DNA of 64,000 bases from Pseudomonas neuropathica (GTDB taxonomy: Bacteria > Pseudomonadota > Gammaproteobacteria > Pseudomonadales > Pseudomonadaceae): assembly GCF_015461835.1 (NCBI RefSeq), contig NZ_JACOPX010000002.1, positions 124,001-188,000 on the forward strand, given 5' to 3'. Below are positions 55,777 through 64,000 of the stretch, one piece after another (positions within the stretch are counted from its first letter, which is position 1; each line of letters begins with the position of its first letter). A model generated the notes under the pieces. It was not told the DNA's origin. It was given only the letters and a program-made list of their open reading frames with translations, and did not search any database. Position numbers and translations under genes: made by a program.

Positions 55777-56724
55777 TCACAACTGCCCGTCGTTCAACGG
55801 GTGCAAACTGCGAAATATCCCCGCCTCTTCGACCAGCCAATCATGCACCGCACGCACACCCGGATGGCTTAAAGCCCCCGGTGCATAGAGCAACACATAG
55901 CGTTTGTGATTAGGCACCGACAGGCCAAACGGCACAATCAACGTCCCTCGCTCCAATTCATCGTTAAGCAAGGTGCGGCGGGCAATCGCCACGCCCATGC
56001 CGGCAATCGCCGCTTCGATGGTCAGATGATTGCGATTGAAGGTATGCCCACGCCGTACGTCGGCGCCCTCAAAACCAATCGCGTTCAAATAGAATTCCCA
56101 TTCCGCGTATTCATAACTGCCACGCCACGCGGTGATGTCGTGCAGTACCGGGAAATGCACCAGATCCGCCGGCCCGTGCAACGGTGGTCGCCCGCGCAAC
56201 AGGCTCGGTGCGCACACCGGGAAAATCTGCTCGTCGAGCAAGGCTGTGGATAACAATCCCGGGTAGCTGCCGTCGTTCAAATCGATCGCCAGATCAAAAT
56301 CGCCTTCGTGCAAGGGCACGCTGCTGTCCTCTGCCACCAAGCGCAACTGAATGTCCGGATAGCGTTGCTGCAGGCGTGGCAAGCGCGGTGTCAGCCACTT
56401 GCTGAGAAACGACGGAATCGAGCGCACACGCAAAATCCCGCTGATCATCCCGGCGTCCAGTCGGCGTAGTTCGGCATCGATGCTGCCATACGCCTCGTTG
56501 ACCGTGATAGCCAGCCGCTGCCCCTCCGCACTCAGCTCCACACCACGCGCGCGCCGATGAAACAGACGGAAACCAAGTCGTTCTTCAAGTTGACGAATTT
56601 GCTGACTGACCGCCCCCGGGGTGATGTGCAGTTCTTCGGCACAACGGGTGAACGACAGGTGCCGCGCGGCACAGGAAAACACCTGCAGCCAGACATAGGT
56701 CTGGGCATGCAATTGACGGCTCAT
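55777..56724 (-). CDS. LysR-family regulator (GcvA-like), probably of serine catabolism
   Basis: 315 residues. The N-terminal winged helix (about 8-68) has HLSFTRCAEELHITPGAVSQQIRQLEERLG, the GcvA/AmpR subgroup pattern. The effector domain follows (FLSKWLTPRLPRLQQRYPDIQLRL). It is divergent, 135 bases away, from the L-serine dehydratase gene, and probably controls it and sdaC in response to serine or glycine. The inducer is inferred. Confidence 0.86.
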   Translation of the reverse strand: MSRQLHAQTYVWLQVFSCAARHLSFTRCAEELHITPGAVSQQIRQLEERLGFRLFHRRARGVELSAEGQRLAITVNEAYGSIDAELRRLDAGMISGILRVRSIPSFLSKWLTPRLPRLQQRYPDIQLRLVAEDSSVPLHEGDFDLAIDLNDGSYPGLLSTALLDEQIFPVCAPSLLRGRPPLHGPADLVHFPVLHDITAWRGSYEYAEWEFYLNAIGFEGADVRRGHTFNRNHLTIEAAIAGMGVAIARRTLLNDELERGTLIVPFGLSVPNHKRYVLLYAPGALSHPGVRAVHDWLVEEAGIFRSLHPLNDGQL

Positions 56725-56859
56725 CGTTTAGTCCTGCTAAAGGCTTACTTAGGAAGTTTCGTTAGTCACGTTGGACCGAGGTAGGCAGTATCGCCGACAT
56801 TGCGCTTGTCCTACAAAAAATGGCAGCGATTCCTACTCCATTGCTTGTAAGGGTTTAGC

Positions 56860-58236
56860 ATGGCTATCAGTGTTTTCGATCTATTCAAAGTCGGCATCGG
56901 CCCGTCCAGTTCCCACACCGTAGGCCCGATGCGCGCCGCCGCGACCTTCGCTCAGGCGCTGATTGATCAACGTTTGTTGAACGATGTGCGCCGTGTGGAA
57001 ATCCGTTTGTACGGTTCGCTGTCCGCGACGGGCGTTGGTCATGCCACTGACCGCGCCACCGTGATGGGCCTGATGGGTGAATGGCCGGACAGCATCGATC
57101 CGGCGACCATCGATCCACGTATCCAGCAACTGCGCGAGACAGGCCAACTGTCCCTCGCCGGTCAGAGAGAAATTGCCTTCGACTGGCAACGTGATCTCCT
57201 GCTGCTGGATGAGAGCTTGCCCTACCACCCCAACGCCATGTCGCTGACAGCCTTTGGCGAAACGGCCGAGCTGTTCGAGCAGACCTACTACTCGGTTGGC
57301 GGCGGTTTCATCATCGAAGCGGCAGAAGCCGAGTCCGGTGTAGCCCCGGCCGGTGACGTGGCGTTGCCATACGACTTCTCCAGCGCCGCCGAACTGCTAT
57401 CGCTGTGCAAACAGCACAACCTGCGCGTCTCCGAGCTGATGATGGCCAACGAACGCGCGTGGCGCACTGACGCGGAAATCCGCCAGGGCCTGCTGCACAT
57501 CTGGTCGGTGATGCGTGAGTGCGTCGAACAGGGTTTGCGCCACGAAGGCATCCTGCCCGGTGGTCTGAATGTGCCGCGTCGTGCAGCGAAATTGCATCGC
57601 AGCCTGTTGGAAATCGGCAAGCCCAACGTGATCAGCTCAACGCTGTCGGCGATGGAATGGGTCAACCTGTTCGCCCTCGCCGTCAACGAAGAGAACGCCG
57701 CCGGCGGGCGCATGGTCACCGCGCCGACCAACGGTGCAGCCGGGATCATCCCGGCGGTTCTGCACTACTACATGAAATTCAATCCCGACGCGTCTGACGA
57801 TGACGTGGTCGCTTTCTTTCTCGGTGCGGCCGCCGTCGGCATTCTGTGTAAGAAAAATGCTTCGATCTCCGGCGCCGAAGTCGGCTGCCAGGGCGAAGTC
57901 GGTTCGGCCTGTGCGATGGCCGCTGCTGGCCTGGCCGACGTGCTCGGTGCCACCCCGGAGCAACTGGAAAACGCCGCCGAAATTGGCCTGGAACACAACC
58001 TTGGCCTGACCTGCGACCCGGTCGGCGGCCTCGTGCAGGTGCCGTGCATCGAGCGCAACGCCATCGCCGCCGTGAAAGCGATCAACGCCACGCAAATGGC
58101 CCTGCGCGGCGACGGCAAACACTTCATCTCCCTCGACCGGGTGATCCGCACCATGCGCGATACCGGCGCCGACATGCACGACAAATACAAAGAGACTTCA
58201 CGGGGCGGCCTGGCCGTGAGCTGGGTGGAATGCTGA
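56860..58236 (+). CDS. sdaA: L-serine ammonia-lyase, iron-sulfur dependent (single chain)
   Basis: 458 residues. It deaminates L-serine to pyruvate and ammonia using a 4Fe-4S cluster. The beta domain ([21 protein letters not shown]) is fused to the catalytic alpha domain. Cys343 (VGCQ), Cys385 (LTCDP) and Cys396 (VPC) are the cluster ligands, and the last residue Cys458 is the tail that fills the fourth iron site in the Legionella enzyme of the same length. AAGG precedes the ATG. With sdaC downstream it forms a serine uptake and degradation operon. Confidence 0.94.
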   Translation: MAISVFDLFKVGIGPSSSHTVGPMRAAATFAQALIDQRLLNDVRRVEIRLYGSLSATGVGHATDRATVMGLMGEWPDSIDPATIDPRIQQLRETGQLSLAGQREIAFDWQRDLLLLDESLPYHPNAMSLTAFGETAELFEQTYYSVGGGFIIEAAEAESGVAPAGDVALPYDFSSAAELLSLCKQHNLRVSELMMANERAWRTDAEIRQGLLHIWSVMRECVEQGLRHEGILPGGLNVPRRAAKLHRSLLEIGKPNVISSTLSAMEWVNLFALAVNEENAAGGRMVTAPTNGAAGIIPAVLHYYMKFNPDASDDDVVAFFLGAAAVGILCKKNASISGAEVGCQGEVGSACAMAAAGLADVLGATPEQLENAAEIGLEHNLGLTCDPVGGLVQVPCIERNAIAAVKAINATQMALRGDGKHFISLDRVIRTMRDTGADMHDKYKETSRGGLAVSWVEC

Positions 58237-58322
58237 GGCGCATTCCCTGACCGCCCCGGCAGGCCGCACGAAGCCGCCTGCCAACCGTGAGCCCGAGCAA
58301 AAATAATAACGAGGCGATACCG

Positions 58323-59624
58323 ATGACCGATGTACGTACACCTGCTGCCGAAAATCCCGCTGTAGACCGCACACGCAATGCAGAAACGGCTCACAAGGGC
58401 TGGAACAAATTCGACACCACCTGGATGCTCGGCCTGTACGGCACTGCGATCGGTGCTGGCACCTTGTTCCTGCCGATCAATGCCGGCGTCGGCGGTTTCT
58501 GGCCTTTGCTGATTCTCGCCGTACTGGCTTTCCCAATGACGTTTTTTGCCCACCGTGGGCTGACCCGTTTCGTGTTGTCCGGGCGCTCCGGGGACATCAC
58601 CGAAGTGGTCGAAGAACACTTCGGCATCGGTGCCGGGAAGCTGATCACGCTCCTGTATTTCTTTGCAATCTTCCCGATTCTGCTGGTGTACAGCGTGGCG
58701 CTGACCAACACCCTGAGCAGTTTCCTCGAGCATCAATTGCACATCGCCCCGCCACCACGGGCGATTCTCTCGCTGGTGTTGATCCTCGGTTTGATGGCGA
58801 TTGTGCGCTGTGGTCAAAGCGTCATCGTCAAAGCCATGAGCGTGCTGGTTTATCCATTTGTTGCCGCATTGCTGCTACTGGCGCTCAGCCTGATTCCAAA
58901 CTGGAACGGTGCGTTTTTTGCCAGTGCCCAAGAAACCATGCCAATGTCCGCTTTCTTCAAGACAATGTGGCTGGCGATTCCGGTGATGGTGTTTTCGTTC
59001 AACCATTCGCCGATCATTTCCGCGTTCGCGGTTGAGCAGAAACAACGTTACGGCGAGCAGGCCGAACGCAAAACCAGCGGCATCCTCGCCATGGCTCACG
59101 GCATGATGGTCGTCACGGTGATGTTTTTCTGCTTCAGCTGTGTGCTGGCGCTGTCGCCGGCGGATCTGGCAGCGGCCAAGGCGCAGAACATTTCGATCCT
59201 TTCCTACCTGGCCAACCACTTCCAGACCCCGGTCATCGCTTACGCCGCGCCGCTGATTGCGCTGGTGGCGATCACAAAATCCTTCCTCGGCCACTACATC
59301 GGCGCCAGTGAAGGCTTCCAGGGCATGATCGTCAAAAGCCTGCGCAGCCGTGGCCGGGTGATGTCAGCGAGCTGGCTGAACCGTGCGACCGCCGTGTTCA
59401 TGATCCTCAGTTGCTGGGCCGTGGCAACGTTCAACCCAAGTATCCTCGGCATGATCGAAACCCTCGGCGGGCCGGTGATTGCCTGCCTGTTGTTCCTGAT
59501 GCCGATGTACGCCATCCGCCGCGTGCCGGCCTTGCGCCAGTATTCGGGGCAGGTGTCCAACGTGTTTGTGGTGCTGATCGGCCTGATTGCACTGTCAGCG
59601 ATCATCTACTCGGTTCTGCCCTGA
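58323..59624 (+). CDS. sdaC: SdaC-like serine transporter (HAAAP family)
   Basis: 433 residues with 11 hydrophobic helices. NKFDTTWMLGLYGTAIGAGTLFLPINAGVGG at the start (split: TAIGAGTLFLPINAG) and the SFNHSPIISAF motif are typical of the hydroxy/aromatic amino acid permease family, SdaC branch. It imports serine with protons at the inner membrane to feed the dehydratase encoded 86 bases upstream. The start at 58323 has GAGG upstream. It is followed by a strong terminator. Confidence 0.9.
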   Translation: MTDVRTPAAENPAVDRTRNAETAHKGWNKFDTTWMLGLYGTAIGAGTLFLPINAGVGGFWPLLILAVLAFPMTFFAHRGLTRFVLSGRSGDITEVVEEHFGIGAGKLITLLYFFAIFPILLVYSVALTNTLSSFLEHQLHIAPPPRAILSLVLILGLMAIVRCGQSVIVKAMSVLVYPFVAALLLLALSLIPNWNGAFFASAQETMPMSAFFKTMWLAIPVMVFSFNHSPIISAFAVEQKQRYGEQAERKTSGILAMAHGMMVVTVMFFCFSCVLALSPADLAAAKAQNISILSYLANHFQTPVIAYAAPLIALVAITKSFLGHYIGASEGFQGMIVKSLRSRGRVMSASWLNRATAVFMILSCWAVATFNPSILGMIETLGGPVIACLLFLMPMYAIRRVPALRQYSGQVSNVFVVLIGLIALSAIIYSVLP

Positions 59625-59634
59625 AAACGGGCCA

Positions 59635-59669
59635 TTAAAAAAGGCGAGCCGCTTGGCTCGCCTTTTTTA
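59635..59669 (+). terminator. Rho-independent terminator after sdaC
   Basis: AAAAAAGGCGAGCC-GCTT-GGCTCGCCTTTTTT, an 11-bp GC-rich stem between A and T runs, 12 bases after the stop; works in both directions. Confidence 0.9.
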
Positions 59670-59720
59670 TCCCCGTGTTCATTGTTCGACAATTTTCCCG
59701 GCACAGCCCTTGCTACTCCC

Positions 59721-59822
59721 CTGTGGGAGCTGTCGCAGGCTGCGATCTTTTGATCTTCATGATCGTAATCAAAACACCGAAGATCAAAAGATCGCAGCCT
59801 CGTTTCACTCGACAGCTCTACA
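59721..59822. repeat. Family A inverted repeat after sdaC
   Basis: CTGTGGGAGCTGTCGCAGGCTGCGATC faces GATCGCAGCCTCGTTTCACTCGACAGCTC; the right arm has the variant head also found at 12156. With the preceding terminator it fills most of the 303-base gap before the DUF3509 gene. Confidence 0.84.
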
Positions 59823-59927
59823 TGAAGCAACAAATACAGGCCACGGAATGGCCGATGATCCGGTTGGGCGAACCAACCCGATCACGGCCGGTCAACAACT
59901 GCACGTTCAATCAGGCGGTGACGCATC

Positions 59928-60245
59928 ATGGACAATCCTTTTCAGATCATTACCGATGCCTTCGCGCCGGACTATCAGATCAACCTGAGCATTCAAGGCC
60001 TGGACGGCAGCATCATGCTGACCCTGTCCAACAGCGGCCGGATCGTGGCCAAGCGCATGATCAGCGCCGAGCAGCGCAACGACCCCGCGCGCCTCAAGCG
60101 CCTGGTGCAAAGCATCCAGTTCGGCATAGCCATCGAGCAAGGCCACAGCGCCATGGCAATCCTCGAAGCGATGACCAGCGGCGACGGGCTGACCCCGCCA
60201 CCGCCACGCGTCATCGGCCAGCCCGGGCAAGCGGCCGGGCTTTAA
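59928..60245 (+). CDS. DUF3509 family protein
   Basis: 105 residues beginning MDNPFQIITDAFAPDYQINLS, the start typical of DUF3509, a Pseudomonas family of unknown function often present in several copies. No signal peptide or membrane segment. The C-terminal tail is Gly/Pro rich (GDGLTPPPPRVIG). Its stop codon overlaps that of the convergent psiE gene by three bases; GGTG eight bases upstream of the ATG is a weak ribosome-binding site. Confidence 0.78.
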   Translation: MDNPFQIITDAFAPDYQINLSIQGLDGSIMLTLSNSGRIVAKRMISAEQRNDPARLKRLVQSIQFGIAIEQGHSAMAILEAMTSGDGLTPPPPRVIGQPGQAAGL

Positions 60246-60742
60246 AGCTCACCCTTCTCGACTTCCGGATGCTCGCTGGAACCGGCACCAAGTTTGCGCT
60301 GCGGTTTCTCGATCTTCACCGAGGGGAATTGTGACGAGGCGTAACGCACGACCAGAATCGAGAACGCCAGCAACAGAATGCCGCCGCACAGGTAGATGAT
60401 GCCCATGTCCGGCGGATTGTGGTGCGAGACGTTGGAGATCAGCAAACGGGTCAGCGCGGTGATCGCCACGTAGATCAGGAAGCGCACCGGCATGTGGTTG
60501 GTCTTGAAGTAGATCCCGACCATTGCCCCCAATTCGAGATAGATGAACAGCAGCAGAATGTCATCGATCTTGATATGGCCTTCCTCGAGCATCCCGAGAA
60601 ATTCCATCACCGCCGCCCATGCCGTCACCGCACCGATGGCGAACAACGCCAGATAGTGGAAGGTTTCGACGAACAGGTTGCCCAGGGACTCGGCCAGTTG
60701 ATGCACGTTCTGCCGCAGTTTCTCGGCCCAGTTGATTTTCAC
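60242..60742 (-). CDS. psiE: PsiE-family inner-membrane protein
   Basis: 166 residues with four hydrophobic helices (about 25-50, 62-80, 88-105, 118-140) and the family pieces FLGMLEEGHIKIDDILLLFIYLELGAM (seen as HIKIDDILLLFIYLEL) and HHNPPDMG. E. coli psiE is induced by phosphate starvation; the biochemical role is unknown. The start is GTG 60742, with AAGGA nine bases upstream; no ATG fits. A frame extending to 60958 runs through a repeat half and is rejected. Confidence 0.82.
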   Translation of the reverse strand: MKINWAEKLRQNVHQLAESLGNLFVETFHYLALFAIGAVTAWAAVMEFLGMLEEGHIKIDDILLLFIYLELGAMVGIYFKTNHMPVRFLIYVAITALTRLLISNVSHHNPPDMGIIYLCGGILLLAFSILVVRYASSQFPSVKIEKPQRKLGAGSSEHPEVEKGEL

Positions 60743-60907
60743 GATGATGTTCCTTAGCTCGAATGCGAGCGGATGATGCGTGTTGGACGTGACGGTTTTC
60801 TGCACGTAACGGTTTTCATGCAGAAAAGAGGCCACGCCATCATGGCGAGCCGCCGCCAAACCCGCGCCGTGGCGTTTGGTCGCAGGCCCCGGTTTTTTGC
60901 ACAATCC

Positions 60908-60935
60908 CTGTGGGAGCGAGCTTGCTCGCGAATGC
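60908..60935. repeat. Single family B arm
   Basis: CTGTGGGAGCGAGCTTGCTCGCGAAT without a facing partner arm nearby, so a solitary REP-like unit. Confidence 0.7.
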
Positions 60936-61023
60936 AGACGATAAGGTCCATCTGACAAACCCGAAATCCGGTCTACATTGAAAAGCCACTACCCATGGCG
61001 CAGGGATTCGCTTATCCTTTTCG

Positions 61024-61039
61024 CTGTATATGGATACAG
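61024..61039. promoter_or_regulatory. LexA box (SOS operator) of yebG
   Basis: CTGTATATGGATACAG fits the LexA consensus CTGT-N8-ACAG exactly. It lies 43 bases upstream of the yebG start. Confidence 0.88.
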
Positions 61040-61082
61040 TAGTCGTCAAGACAACTTAATGTGAAGGCATGTGAGGTGGTGA

Positions 61083-61418
61083 ATGGCCGTCGAAGTGGTA
61101 TACCGCAGCAGCCGAGATCTGGAGCGCTTGTTCATGGATAAAGCCGAAGCTGACCGTCATGACAAAATGCTCGAACTGGCCGAATATCTGGCCGATGTCC
61201 TGCAAAAAGCCGTTCCGTCCCTGACTGAACAGCAAGTGGAAGAAGCCGGGATCTACATGGCGAAGAATCGCGATGTGTTCGCCCGGGCGTTCAAGAGCCA
61301 GCCGGATGCATTGTCTGAGCTGCTCAACGCACCCGCTGAACCGGTCGAAATAGCTGAAGTGGCAGAACCTGCTGAAGCCCCGGTGAAGCCGGTCAAAGCG
61401 GCGAAAGCTGCAAAGTAA
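61083..61418 (+). CDS. yebG: YebG, SOS-regulated DNA-binding protein
   Basis: 111 residues beginning MAVEVVYRSSRDLERLFMDK, with KAEADRHDKMLELAEYLADVL, matching E. coli YebG, a small DNA-damage-inducible protein. The C-terminal 30 residues are low in complexity (EPVEIAEVAEPAEAPVKPVK, Lys/Ala rich), as in histone-like tails. The LexA box upstream supports the assignment. GAGGTGG precedes the ATG. Confidence 0.87.
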   Translation: MAVEVVYRSSRDLERLFMDKAEADRHDKMLELAEYLADVLQKAVPSLTEQQVEEAGIYMAKNRDVFARAFKSQPDALSELLNAPAEPVEIAEVAEPAEAPVKPVKAAKAAK

Positions 61419-61434
61419 GCGATGACCAAATTGA

Positions 61435-61469
61435 ATAGGCCCTGAGTCGAATGGCTCAGGGCCTTTTTC
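61435..61469. terminator. Two-way terminator between yebG and the convergent dehydrogenase
   Basis: AGGCCCTGAG and its perfect inverse form a 10-bp stem with an eight-base loop, followed by TTTTT on the plus strand. It fills the gap between two convergent genes. Confidence 0.85.
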
Positions 61470-61482
61470 ATGTCTGTGAAAC

Positions 61483-62502
61483 TCATCGATACAAAACTTT
61501 CTCCGCCAACTCATCCGCCACGCGCGCCGGCGAACGTTTTTCCGCCTGTGCATGGGCAAATACTTCGGTGAGTCGAGAGCTGATCTTCGACAGATGCGCG
61601 GTAATGGTGGTCAGTTCTTCGCCGCGATGCTTGAGCGAAACGTAGATCAGGCCTCCGGCATTGATCACATAGTCCGGCGCATACAGAATCCCGCGCCGCT
61701 CCAGTTGATCGGCCACATCCAGGTGCGTCAGTTGATTGTTCGCCGAACCCGCCACGGCCGAGCAACGCAGTTGCGTGACCGTATGGCTGTTCAAAACCCC
61801 GCCCAGACCACACGGCGCGAGGATGTCACACGGCGTACTGAGCAACGCGTCGTTAGCGATCGGGTGAGCGTTGAGTTGTTCCATCGCCAGTTGCACTTTG
61901 CCGTGGTCAATATCGCTGACCAGCAGTTCTGCCCCGGCGGCGTGAAGTTGCTCGGCCAATGCGTAACCGACATTGCCCAGGCCCTGAATCGCGATGCGCA
62001 AGCCTTCGAGGTTGTCGCTGCCCAGCCGCGCCATGGCCGTTGAGCGAATGCCGGCAAATACACCCATCGCGGCATGCGGAGCGGGGTCGCCGGCCGAGGT
62101 GGTGCTGGTGACATGCTGAGTCTGTTGGGCGATGCAATCCATATCCGCCACCGAGGTGCCGCTGTCGATGGCGGTGATGTAGCGACCGTCGAGCTGTTCG
62201 ATGCAACGACCAAAAGCTTCGAACAGCGAGCCACGGTTTTCCACATGAGCCGGGCGCACGATCACTGCCACGCCACCGCCCTGCGACAGCCCCGCCAGCG
62301 CAGCCTTGTAGCTCATGCCCTGAGCGAGGCGAATGGCATCTTCGACGGCGGATTCGTCATTGGGATAGGCGAGATAACGACATCCGCCCAAGGCTGGCCC
62401 GAGGCGACTGTTATGGATGGCAATGACCGCCTTCAACCCGGTGACCGGATCAACGCTAAGGTGCAGCGATTCCAGGCGAGTGCTTTGCATGAGCGCAAAC
62501 AT
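61483..62502 (-). CDS. Leucine-dehydrogenase-like protein lacking the catalytic lysine
   Basis: 339 residues of the Glu/Leu/Phe/Val dehydrogenase family. GLKAVIAIHNSRLGPALGGCRYL, the substrate-site lysine K66 (GMSYKAALAG), the aspartate in AIDSGTSVADMD and the NAD motif IQGLGNVG are present. The glycine-rich catalytic motif, normally GGGK, reads GGGVAVI here, so Val78 stands at the place of the proton-transferring lysine. Normal enzymes deaminate branched-chain amino acids with NAD. This one may be inactive or have another role. It is monocistronic, and the ATG lies 185 bases from the divergent SirB1 gene. Confidence 0.85.
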   Translation of the reverse strand: MFALMQSTRLESLHLSVDPVTGLKAVIAIHNSRLGPALGGCRYLAYPNDESAVEDAIRLAQGMSYKAALAGLSQGGGVAVIVRPAHVENRGSLFEAFGRCIEQLDGRYITAIDSGTSVADMDCIAQQTQHVTSTTSAGDPAPHAAMGVFAGIRSTAMARLGSDNLEGLRIAIQGLGNVGYALAEQLHAAGAELLVSDIDHGKVQLAMEQLNAHPIANDALLSTPCDILAPCGLGGVLNSHTVTQLRCSAVAGSANNQLTHLDVADQLERRGILYAPDYVINAGGLIYVSLKHRGEELTTITAHLSKISSRLTEVFAHAQAEKRSPARVADELAEKVLYR

Positions 62503-62687
62503 CGTTGGGCTCCCGAATCACTTCTTGTAGAACGCCAGTATAGGCCTGCGCCTGAAAATTGCTGGAGCGCGCCGGAATAAGCGCCCGCGCCGACAACGGC
62601 TTTGCGGCATAACCCGATACCTGCGCAGCGGGGGACTGGACGAATCTTGCGGGCGGGGCTAAAACGAGGCATTCCCCGGAGATTTCG

Positions 62688-63491
62688 ATGAGTGCGCGTC
62701 AACGTTTTTTCGAATGCCTGCACCGTTCACCGCCTGCGCTGTTCGAAGCCGCGCTGTGGATGGCGGCCGAGCACGAAAAAACGGTCGATCCCGTCGCGCT
62801 GTTACAAGAATTCAAAGACCTGCAACAACGGGTCAGTTACGGCTTGCCGATGTTGCCGGTCAGTGAACTGGCGCAGCCCCTGTTGCGCCGCATGACTGAT
62901 CTGGGCTTTGCCCAGGACCACTTCCTGCCGCTGCGCCCGCAGGCGGCGCTGTTGCACAAAGTGTTGCAGACCCGTCGCGGCCAGCCGTTGGCATTGGCGC
63001 TGATTGCCCTGGAGCTGGCGCGTGGCCTGGAGATTCCGCTGGTCGGGGTCAACTTCCCCGGACACTTCCTGTTGCGGGTGCCCGGCGCTGATCACTTGCT
63101 GGATCCGTGCGGCGGCCGGCGTTTGTACCCAAACGATTGTCGCGAACTGTTGCAGCGCCAGTACGGGCCGAACATGAAGCTGACCGCCGAGCATCTGCTG
63201 ACCGCCAGCCCCAAACAGATGCTCCAGCGCCTGTCGCGCAACCTGCGCCAGTTGCACCTGACTCATGATGATTTTATCGCCGCGCTGATCGACGCCGAAC
63301 GGGTGCTCGAACTGGGTGACGCCGGCGCCGCCGATTACCTGGCACGGGCCAGTCTTTATCAGCGGCTCGACTGCCCGAATGCCGAGCGCTTTGATCTGGA
63401 GCATGCGCTGATGCTCAGCGACGACCCGATTCAGCGCCTGCGCCTGACTGAACGCCTCAGCCATCTACCGCCAAACTCCGTCGTCCACTGA
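62688..63491 (+). CDS. SirB1/transglutaminase-like family protein
   Basis: 267 residues. The N-terminal transglutaminase-like part has RRGQPLALALIALELARGLEIPLVGVNFPGHFLLRV (split: GQPLALALIALELARGLEIP) and DPCGGRRL, followed by a TPR-like helical end (LIDAERVLELGDAGAADYLARASLYQRLDCPNA). SirB1 proteins have no defined activity; the catalytic cysteine of true transglutaminases is not evident. P. aeruginosa has a similar gene next to its leucine dehydrogenase. Confidence 0.8.
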   Translation: MSARQRFFECLHRSPPALFEAALWMAAEHEKTVDPVALLQEFKDLQQRVSYGLPMLPVSELAQPLLRRMTDLGFAQDHFLPLRPQAALLHKVLQTRRGQPLALALIALELARGLEIPLVGVNFPGHFLLRVPGADHLLDPCGGRRLYPNDCRELLQRQYGPNMKLTAEHLLTASPKQMLQRLSRNLRQLHLTHDDFIAALIDAERVLELGDAGAADYLARASLYQRLDCPNAERFDLEHALMLSDDPIQRLRLTERLSHLPPNSVVH

Positions 63492-63500
63492 ATACGATTT

Positions 63501-63591
63501 TTGTAGGAGTGAGCCTGCTCGCGATAGCGGTAGGTCAGTCAGATCATTAGTGCCTGACACACCCTCATCGCGAGCAGGCTCGCTCCCACAG
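63501..63591. repeat. Family B inverted repeat between convergent genes
   Basis: TTGTAGGAGTGAGCCTGCTCGCGATAGCG faces ATCGCGAGCAGGCTCGCTCCCACA. It fills the gap between the SirB1 gene and the convergent MFS gene. Confidence 0.86.
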
Positions 63592-63613
63592 GGTTCAGCG
63601 CAGAGCCAACACA

Positions 63614-64000
63614 TCAGCCTCCCACAGGGGATTGCGCTGTTTCAGTGGGCGAACGCACCTGAATAATCAGCAACGCGGCGATGACCGCCGGGATCGCACA
63701 GAAGAAGAAAATCTGCGCCACTGGAATATGCATCGCCAACAACAGGCTGCCAAACAGCGGCCCGAGAATCGAACCGAAACGCCCCACGCCCAATGCCCAA
63801 CCGGTGCCGGTCGCACGCACATGCGCCGGGTAGAAATTACTGGCAAACGCATTCAGCGTCAGTTGCCCGCCAATGATGCAGAACCCGGCGGCGAACACGC
63901 AGGCGACCAGATAACGCGGATTGTCATGATTGAGTCCGAGCAAAATCGTGCACAGCGCTGCACCTGCCAACACCGCCGACAGCAAACGCACCTTGCGCTT
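63614..64000 (-). CDS. MFS transporter, aromatic acid:H+ symporter type, C-terminal part (start outside window)
   Basis: The frame is open to the window end, so only the last 128 or so residues are present. Four hydrophobic helices and NFYPAHVRATGTGWALGVGR followed by FGSILGPLFGSLLL are typical of the PcaK/BenK/MhpT group that imports benzoate-like acids. The substrate cannot be read from this part. Confidence 0.8.
   Translation of the reverse strand, partial: KRKVRLLSAVLAGAALCTILLGLNHDNPRYLVACVFAAGFCIIGGQLTLNAFASNFYPAHVRATGTGWALGVGRFGSILGPLFGSLLLAMHIPVAQIFFFCAIPAVIAALLIIQVRSPTETAQSPVGG

Larger units (their letters stand above)
60743..61082. other. Divergent intergenic region between psiE and yebG
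   Basis: A 340-base gap with the psiE promoter side on the left, a single family B arm (60908-60935), and the LexA box of yebG on the right. I see no gene in it. Confidence 0.5.

Noticed and set aside
60742-60958. Longer N-terminus for PsiE
   Set aside because: It would read a family B arm and lacks a ribosome-binding site; the GTG at 60742 has one.

Overview
The window is a high-GC chromosomal segment of a Pseudomonas, most likely of the P. fluorescens group. The evidence is the gene order, which in several blocks follows P. aeruginosa (rhlB-dauBAR-amino-acid-binding protein; moaCDE-phoH-like; yaaA next to algD), together with a dense scatter of GC-rich palindromic repeats typical of fluorescent pseudomonads. 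No tRNA, rRNA, prophage, insertion sequence or CRISPR array was seen.

Layout. 1-4430: the end of rhlB, the D-arginine catabolic genes dauB-dauA-dauR, and a convergent basic-amino-acid binding protein. 4660-8930 (minus strand): molybdopterin genes moaC-moaD-moaE, a PIN-PhoH ATPase, and an exported NodB-type deacetylase. 9243-27673: yaaA, a long regulatory region, and the complete alginate operon algD-alg8-alg44-K-E-G-X-L-I-J-F-A, closed by a strong terminator. It makes GDP-mannuronate (AlgA, AlgD), polymerises it under c-di-GMP control (Alg8, Alg44), acetylates it (AlgI, J, F, X), epimerises or trims it (AlgG, AlgL) and exports it (AlgK, AlgE). 27911-38320: a small membrane protein, an SDR, a LysR/MFS divergent pair, and a four-gene efflux set of the aromatic-acid (Aae) type with its own LysR regulator. 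38463-43402: a DUF6124-type gene behind a strongly structured RNA leader, a 2-hydroxyacid dehydrogenase, a DUF2165 protein, and a DMT transporter/AraC pair. 43732-54168: an iron-uptake block with two complete cell-surface signalling systems (sigma factor, anti-sigma, TonB-dependent receptor) facing away from one shared Fur-box region. One is clearly ferric citrate FecI-FecR-FecA. The other sits behind a three-gene inner-membrane set that includes a PepSY-type reductase. 54416-64000: a Vsr-like DUF559 gene wedged between repeats, a ribosome-associated HPF-like protein, a serine catabolism block (LysR, L-serine dehydratase, SdaC), DUF3509, PsiE, LexA-controlled yebG, a leucine-dehydrogenase-like gene, a SirB1 protein, and the end of an aromatic-acid MFS transporter.

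Three families of interspersed repeats recur. Family A has ends reading CTGTAGGAGCTGCCG/AAGATCGCAGCC. Family B has ends reading TGTAGGAGTGAGCCTGCTCGCGAT. Family C has CCCTCACCCTAACCCTCTCCC arms. They fall mostly between convergent genes, but four lie inside the alginate operon, and one of those (family B) lies inside the coding sequence of algK, in the signal-peptide region.

Points most worth a second look: the repeat-derived N-terminus of AlgK; the DUF6124 leader, whose ribosome-binding site is buried in a hairpin; the DUF559 gene, whose last codons and stop come from a family C repeat; the leucine dehydrogenase homologue lacking its catalytic lysine; the shared Fur-box hub; and several unexplained palindromes upstream of algD.
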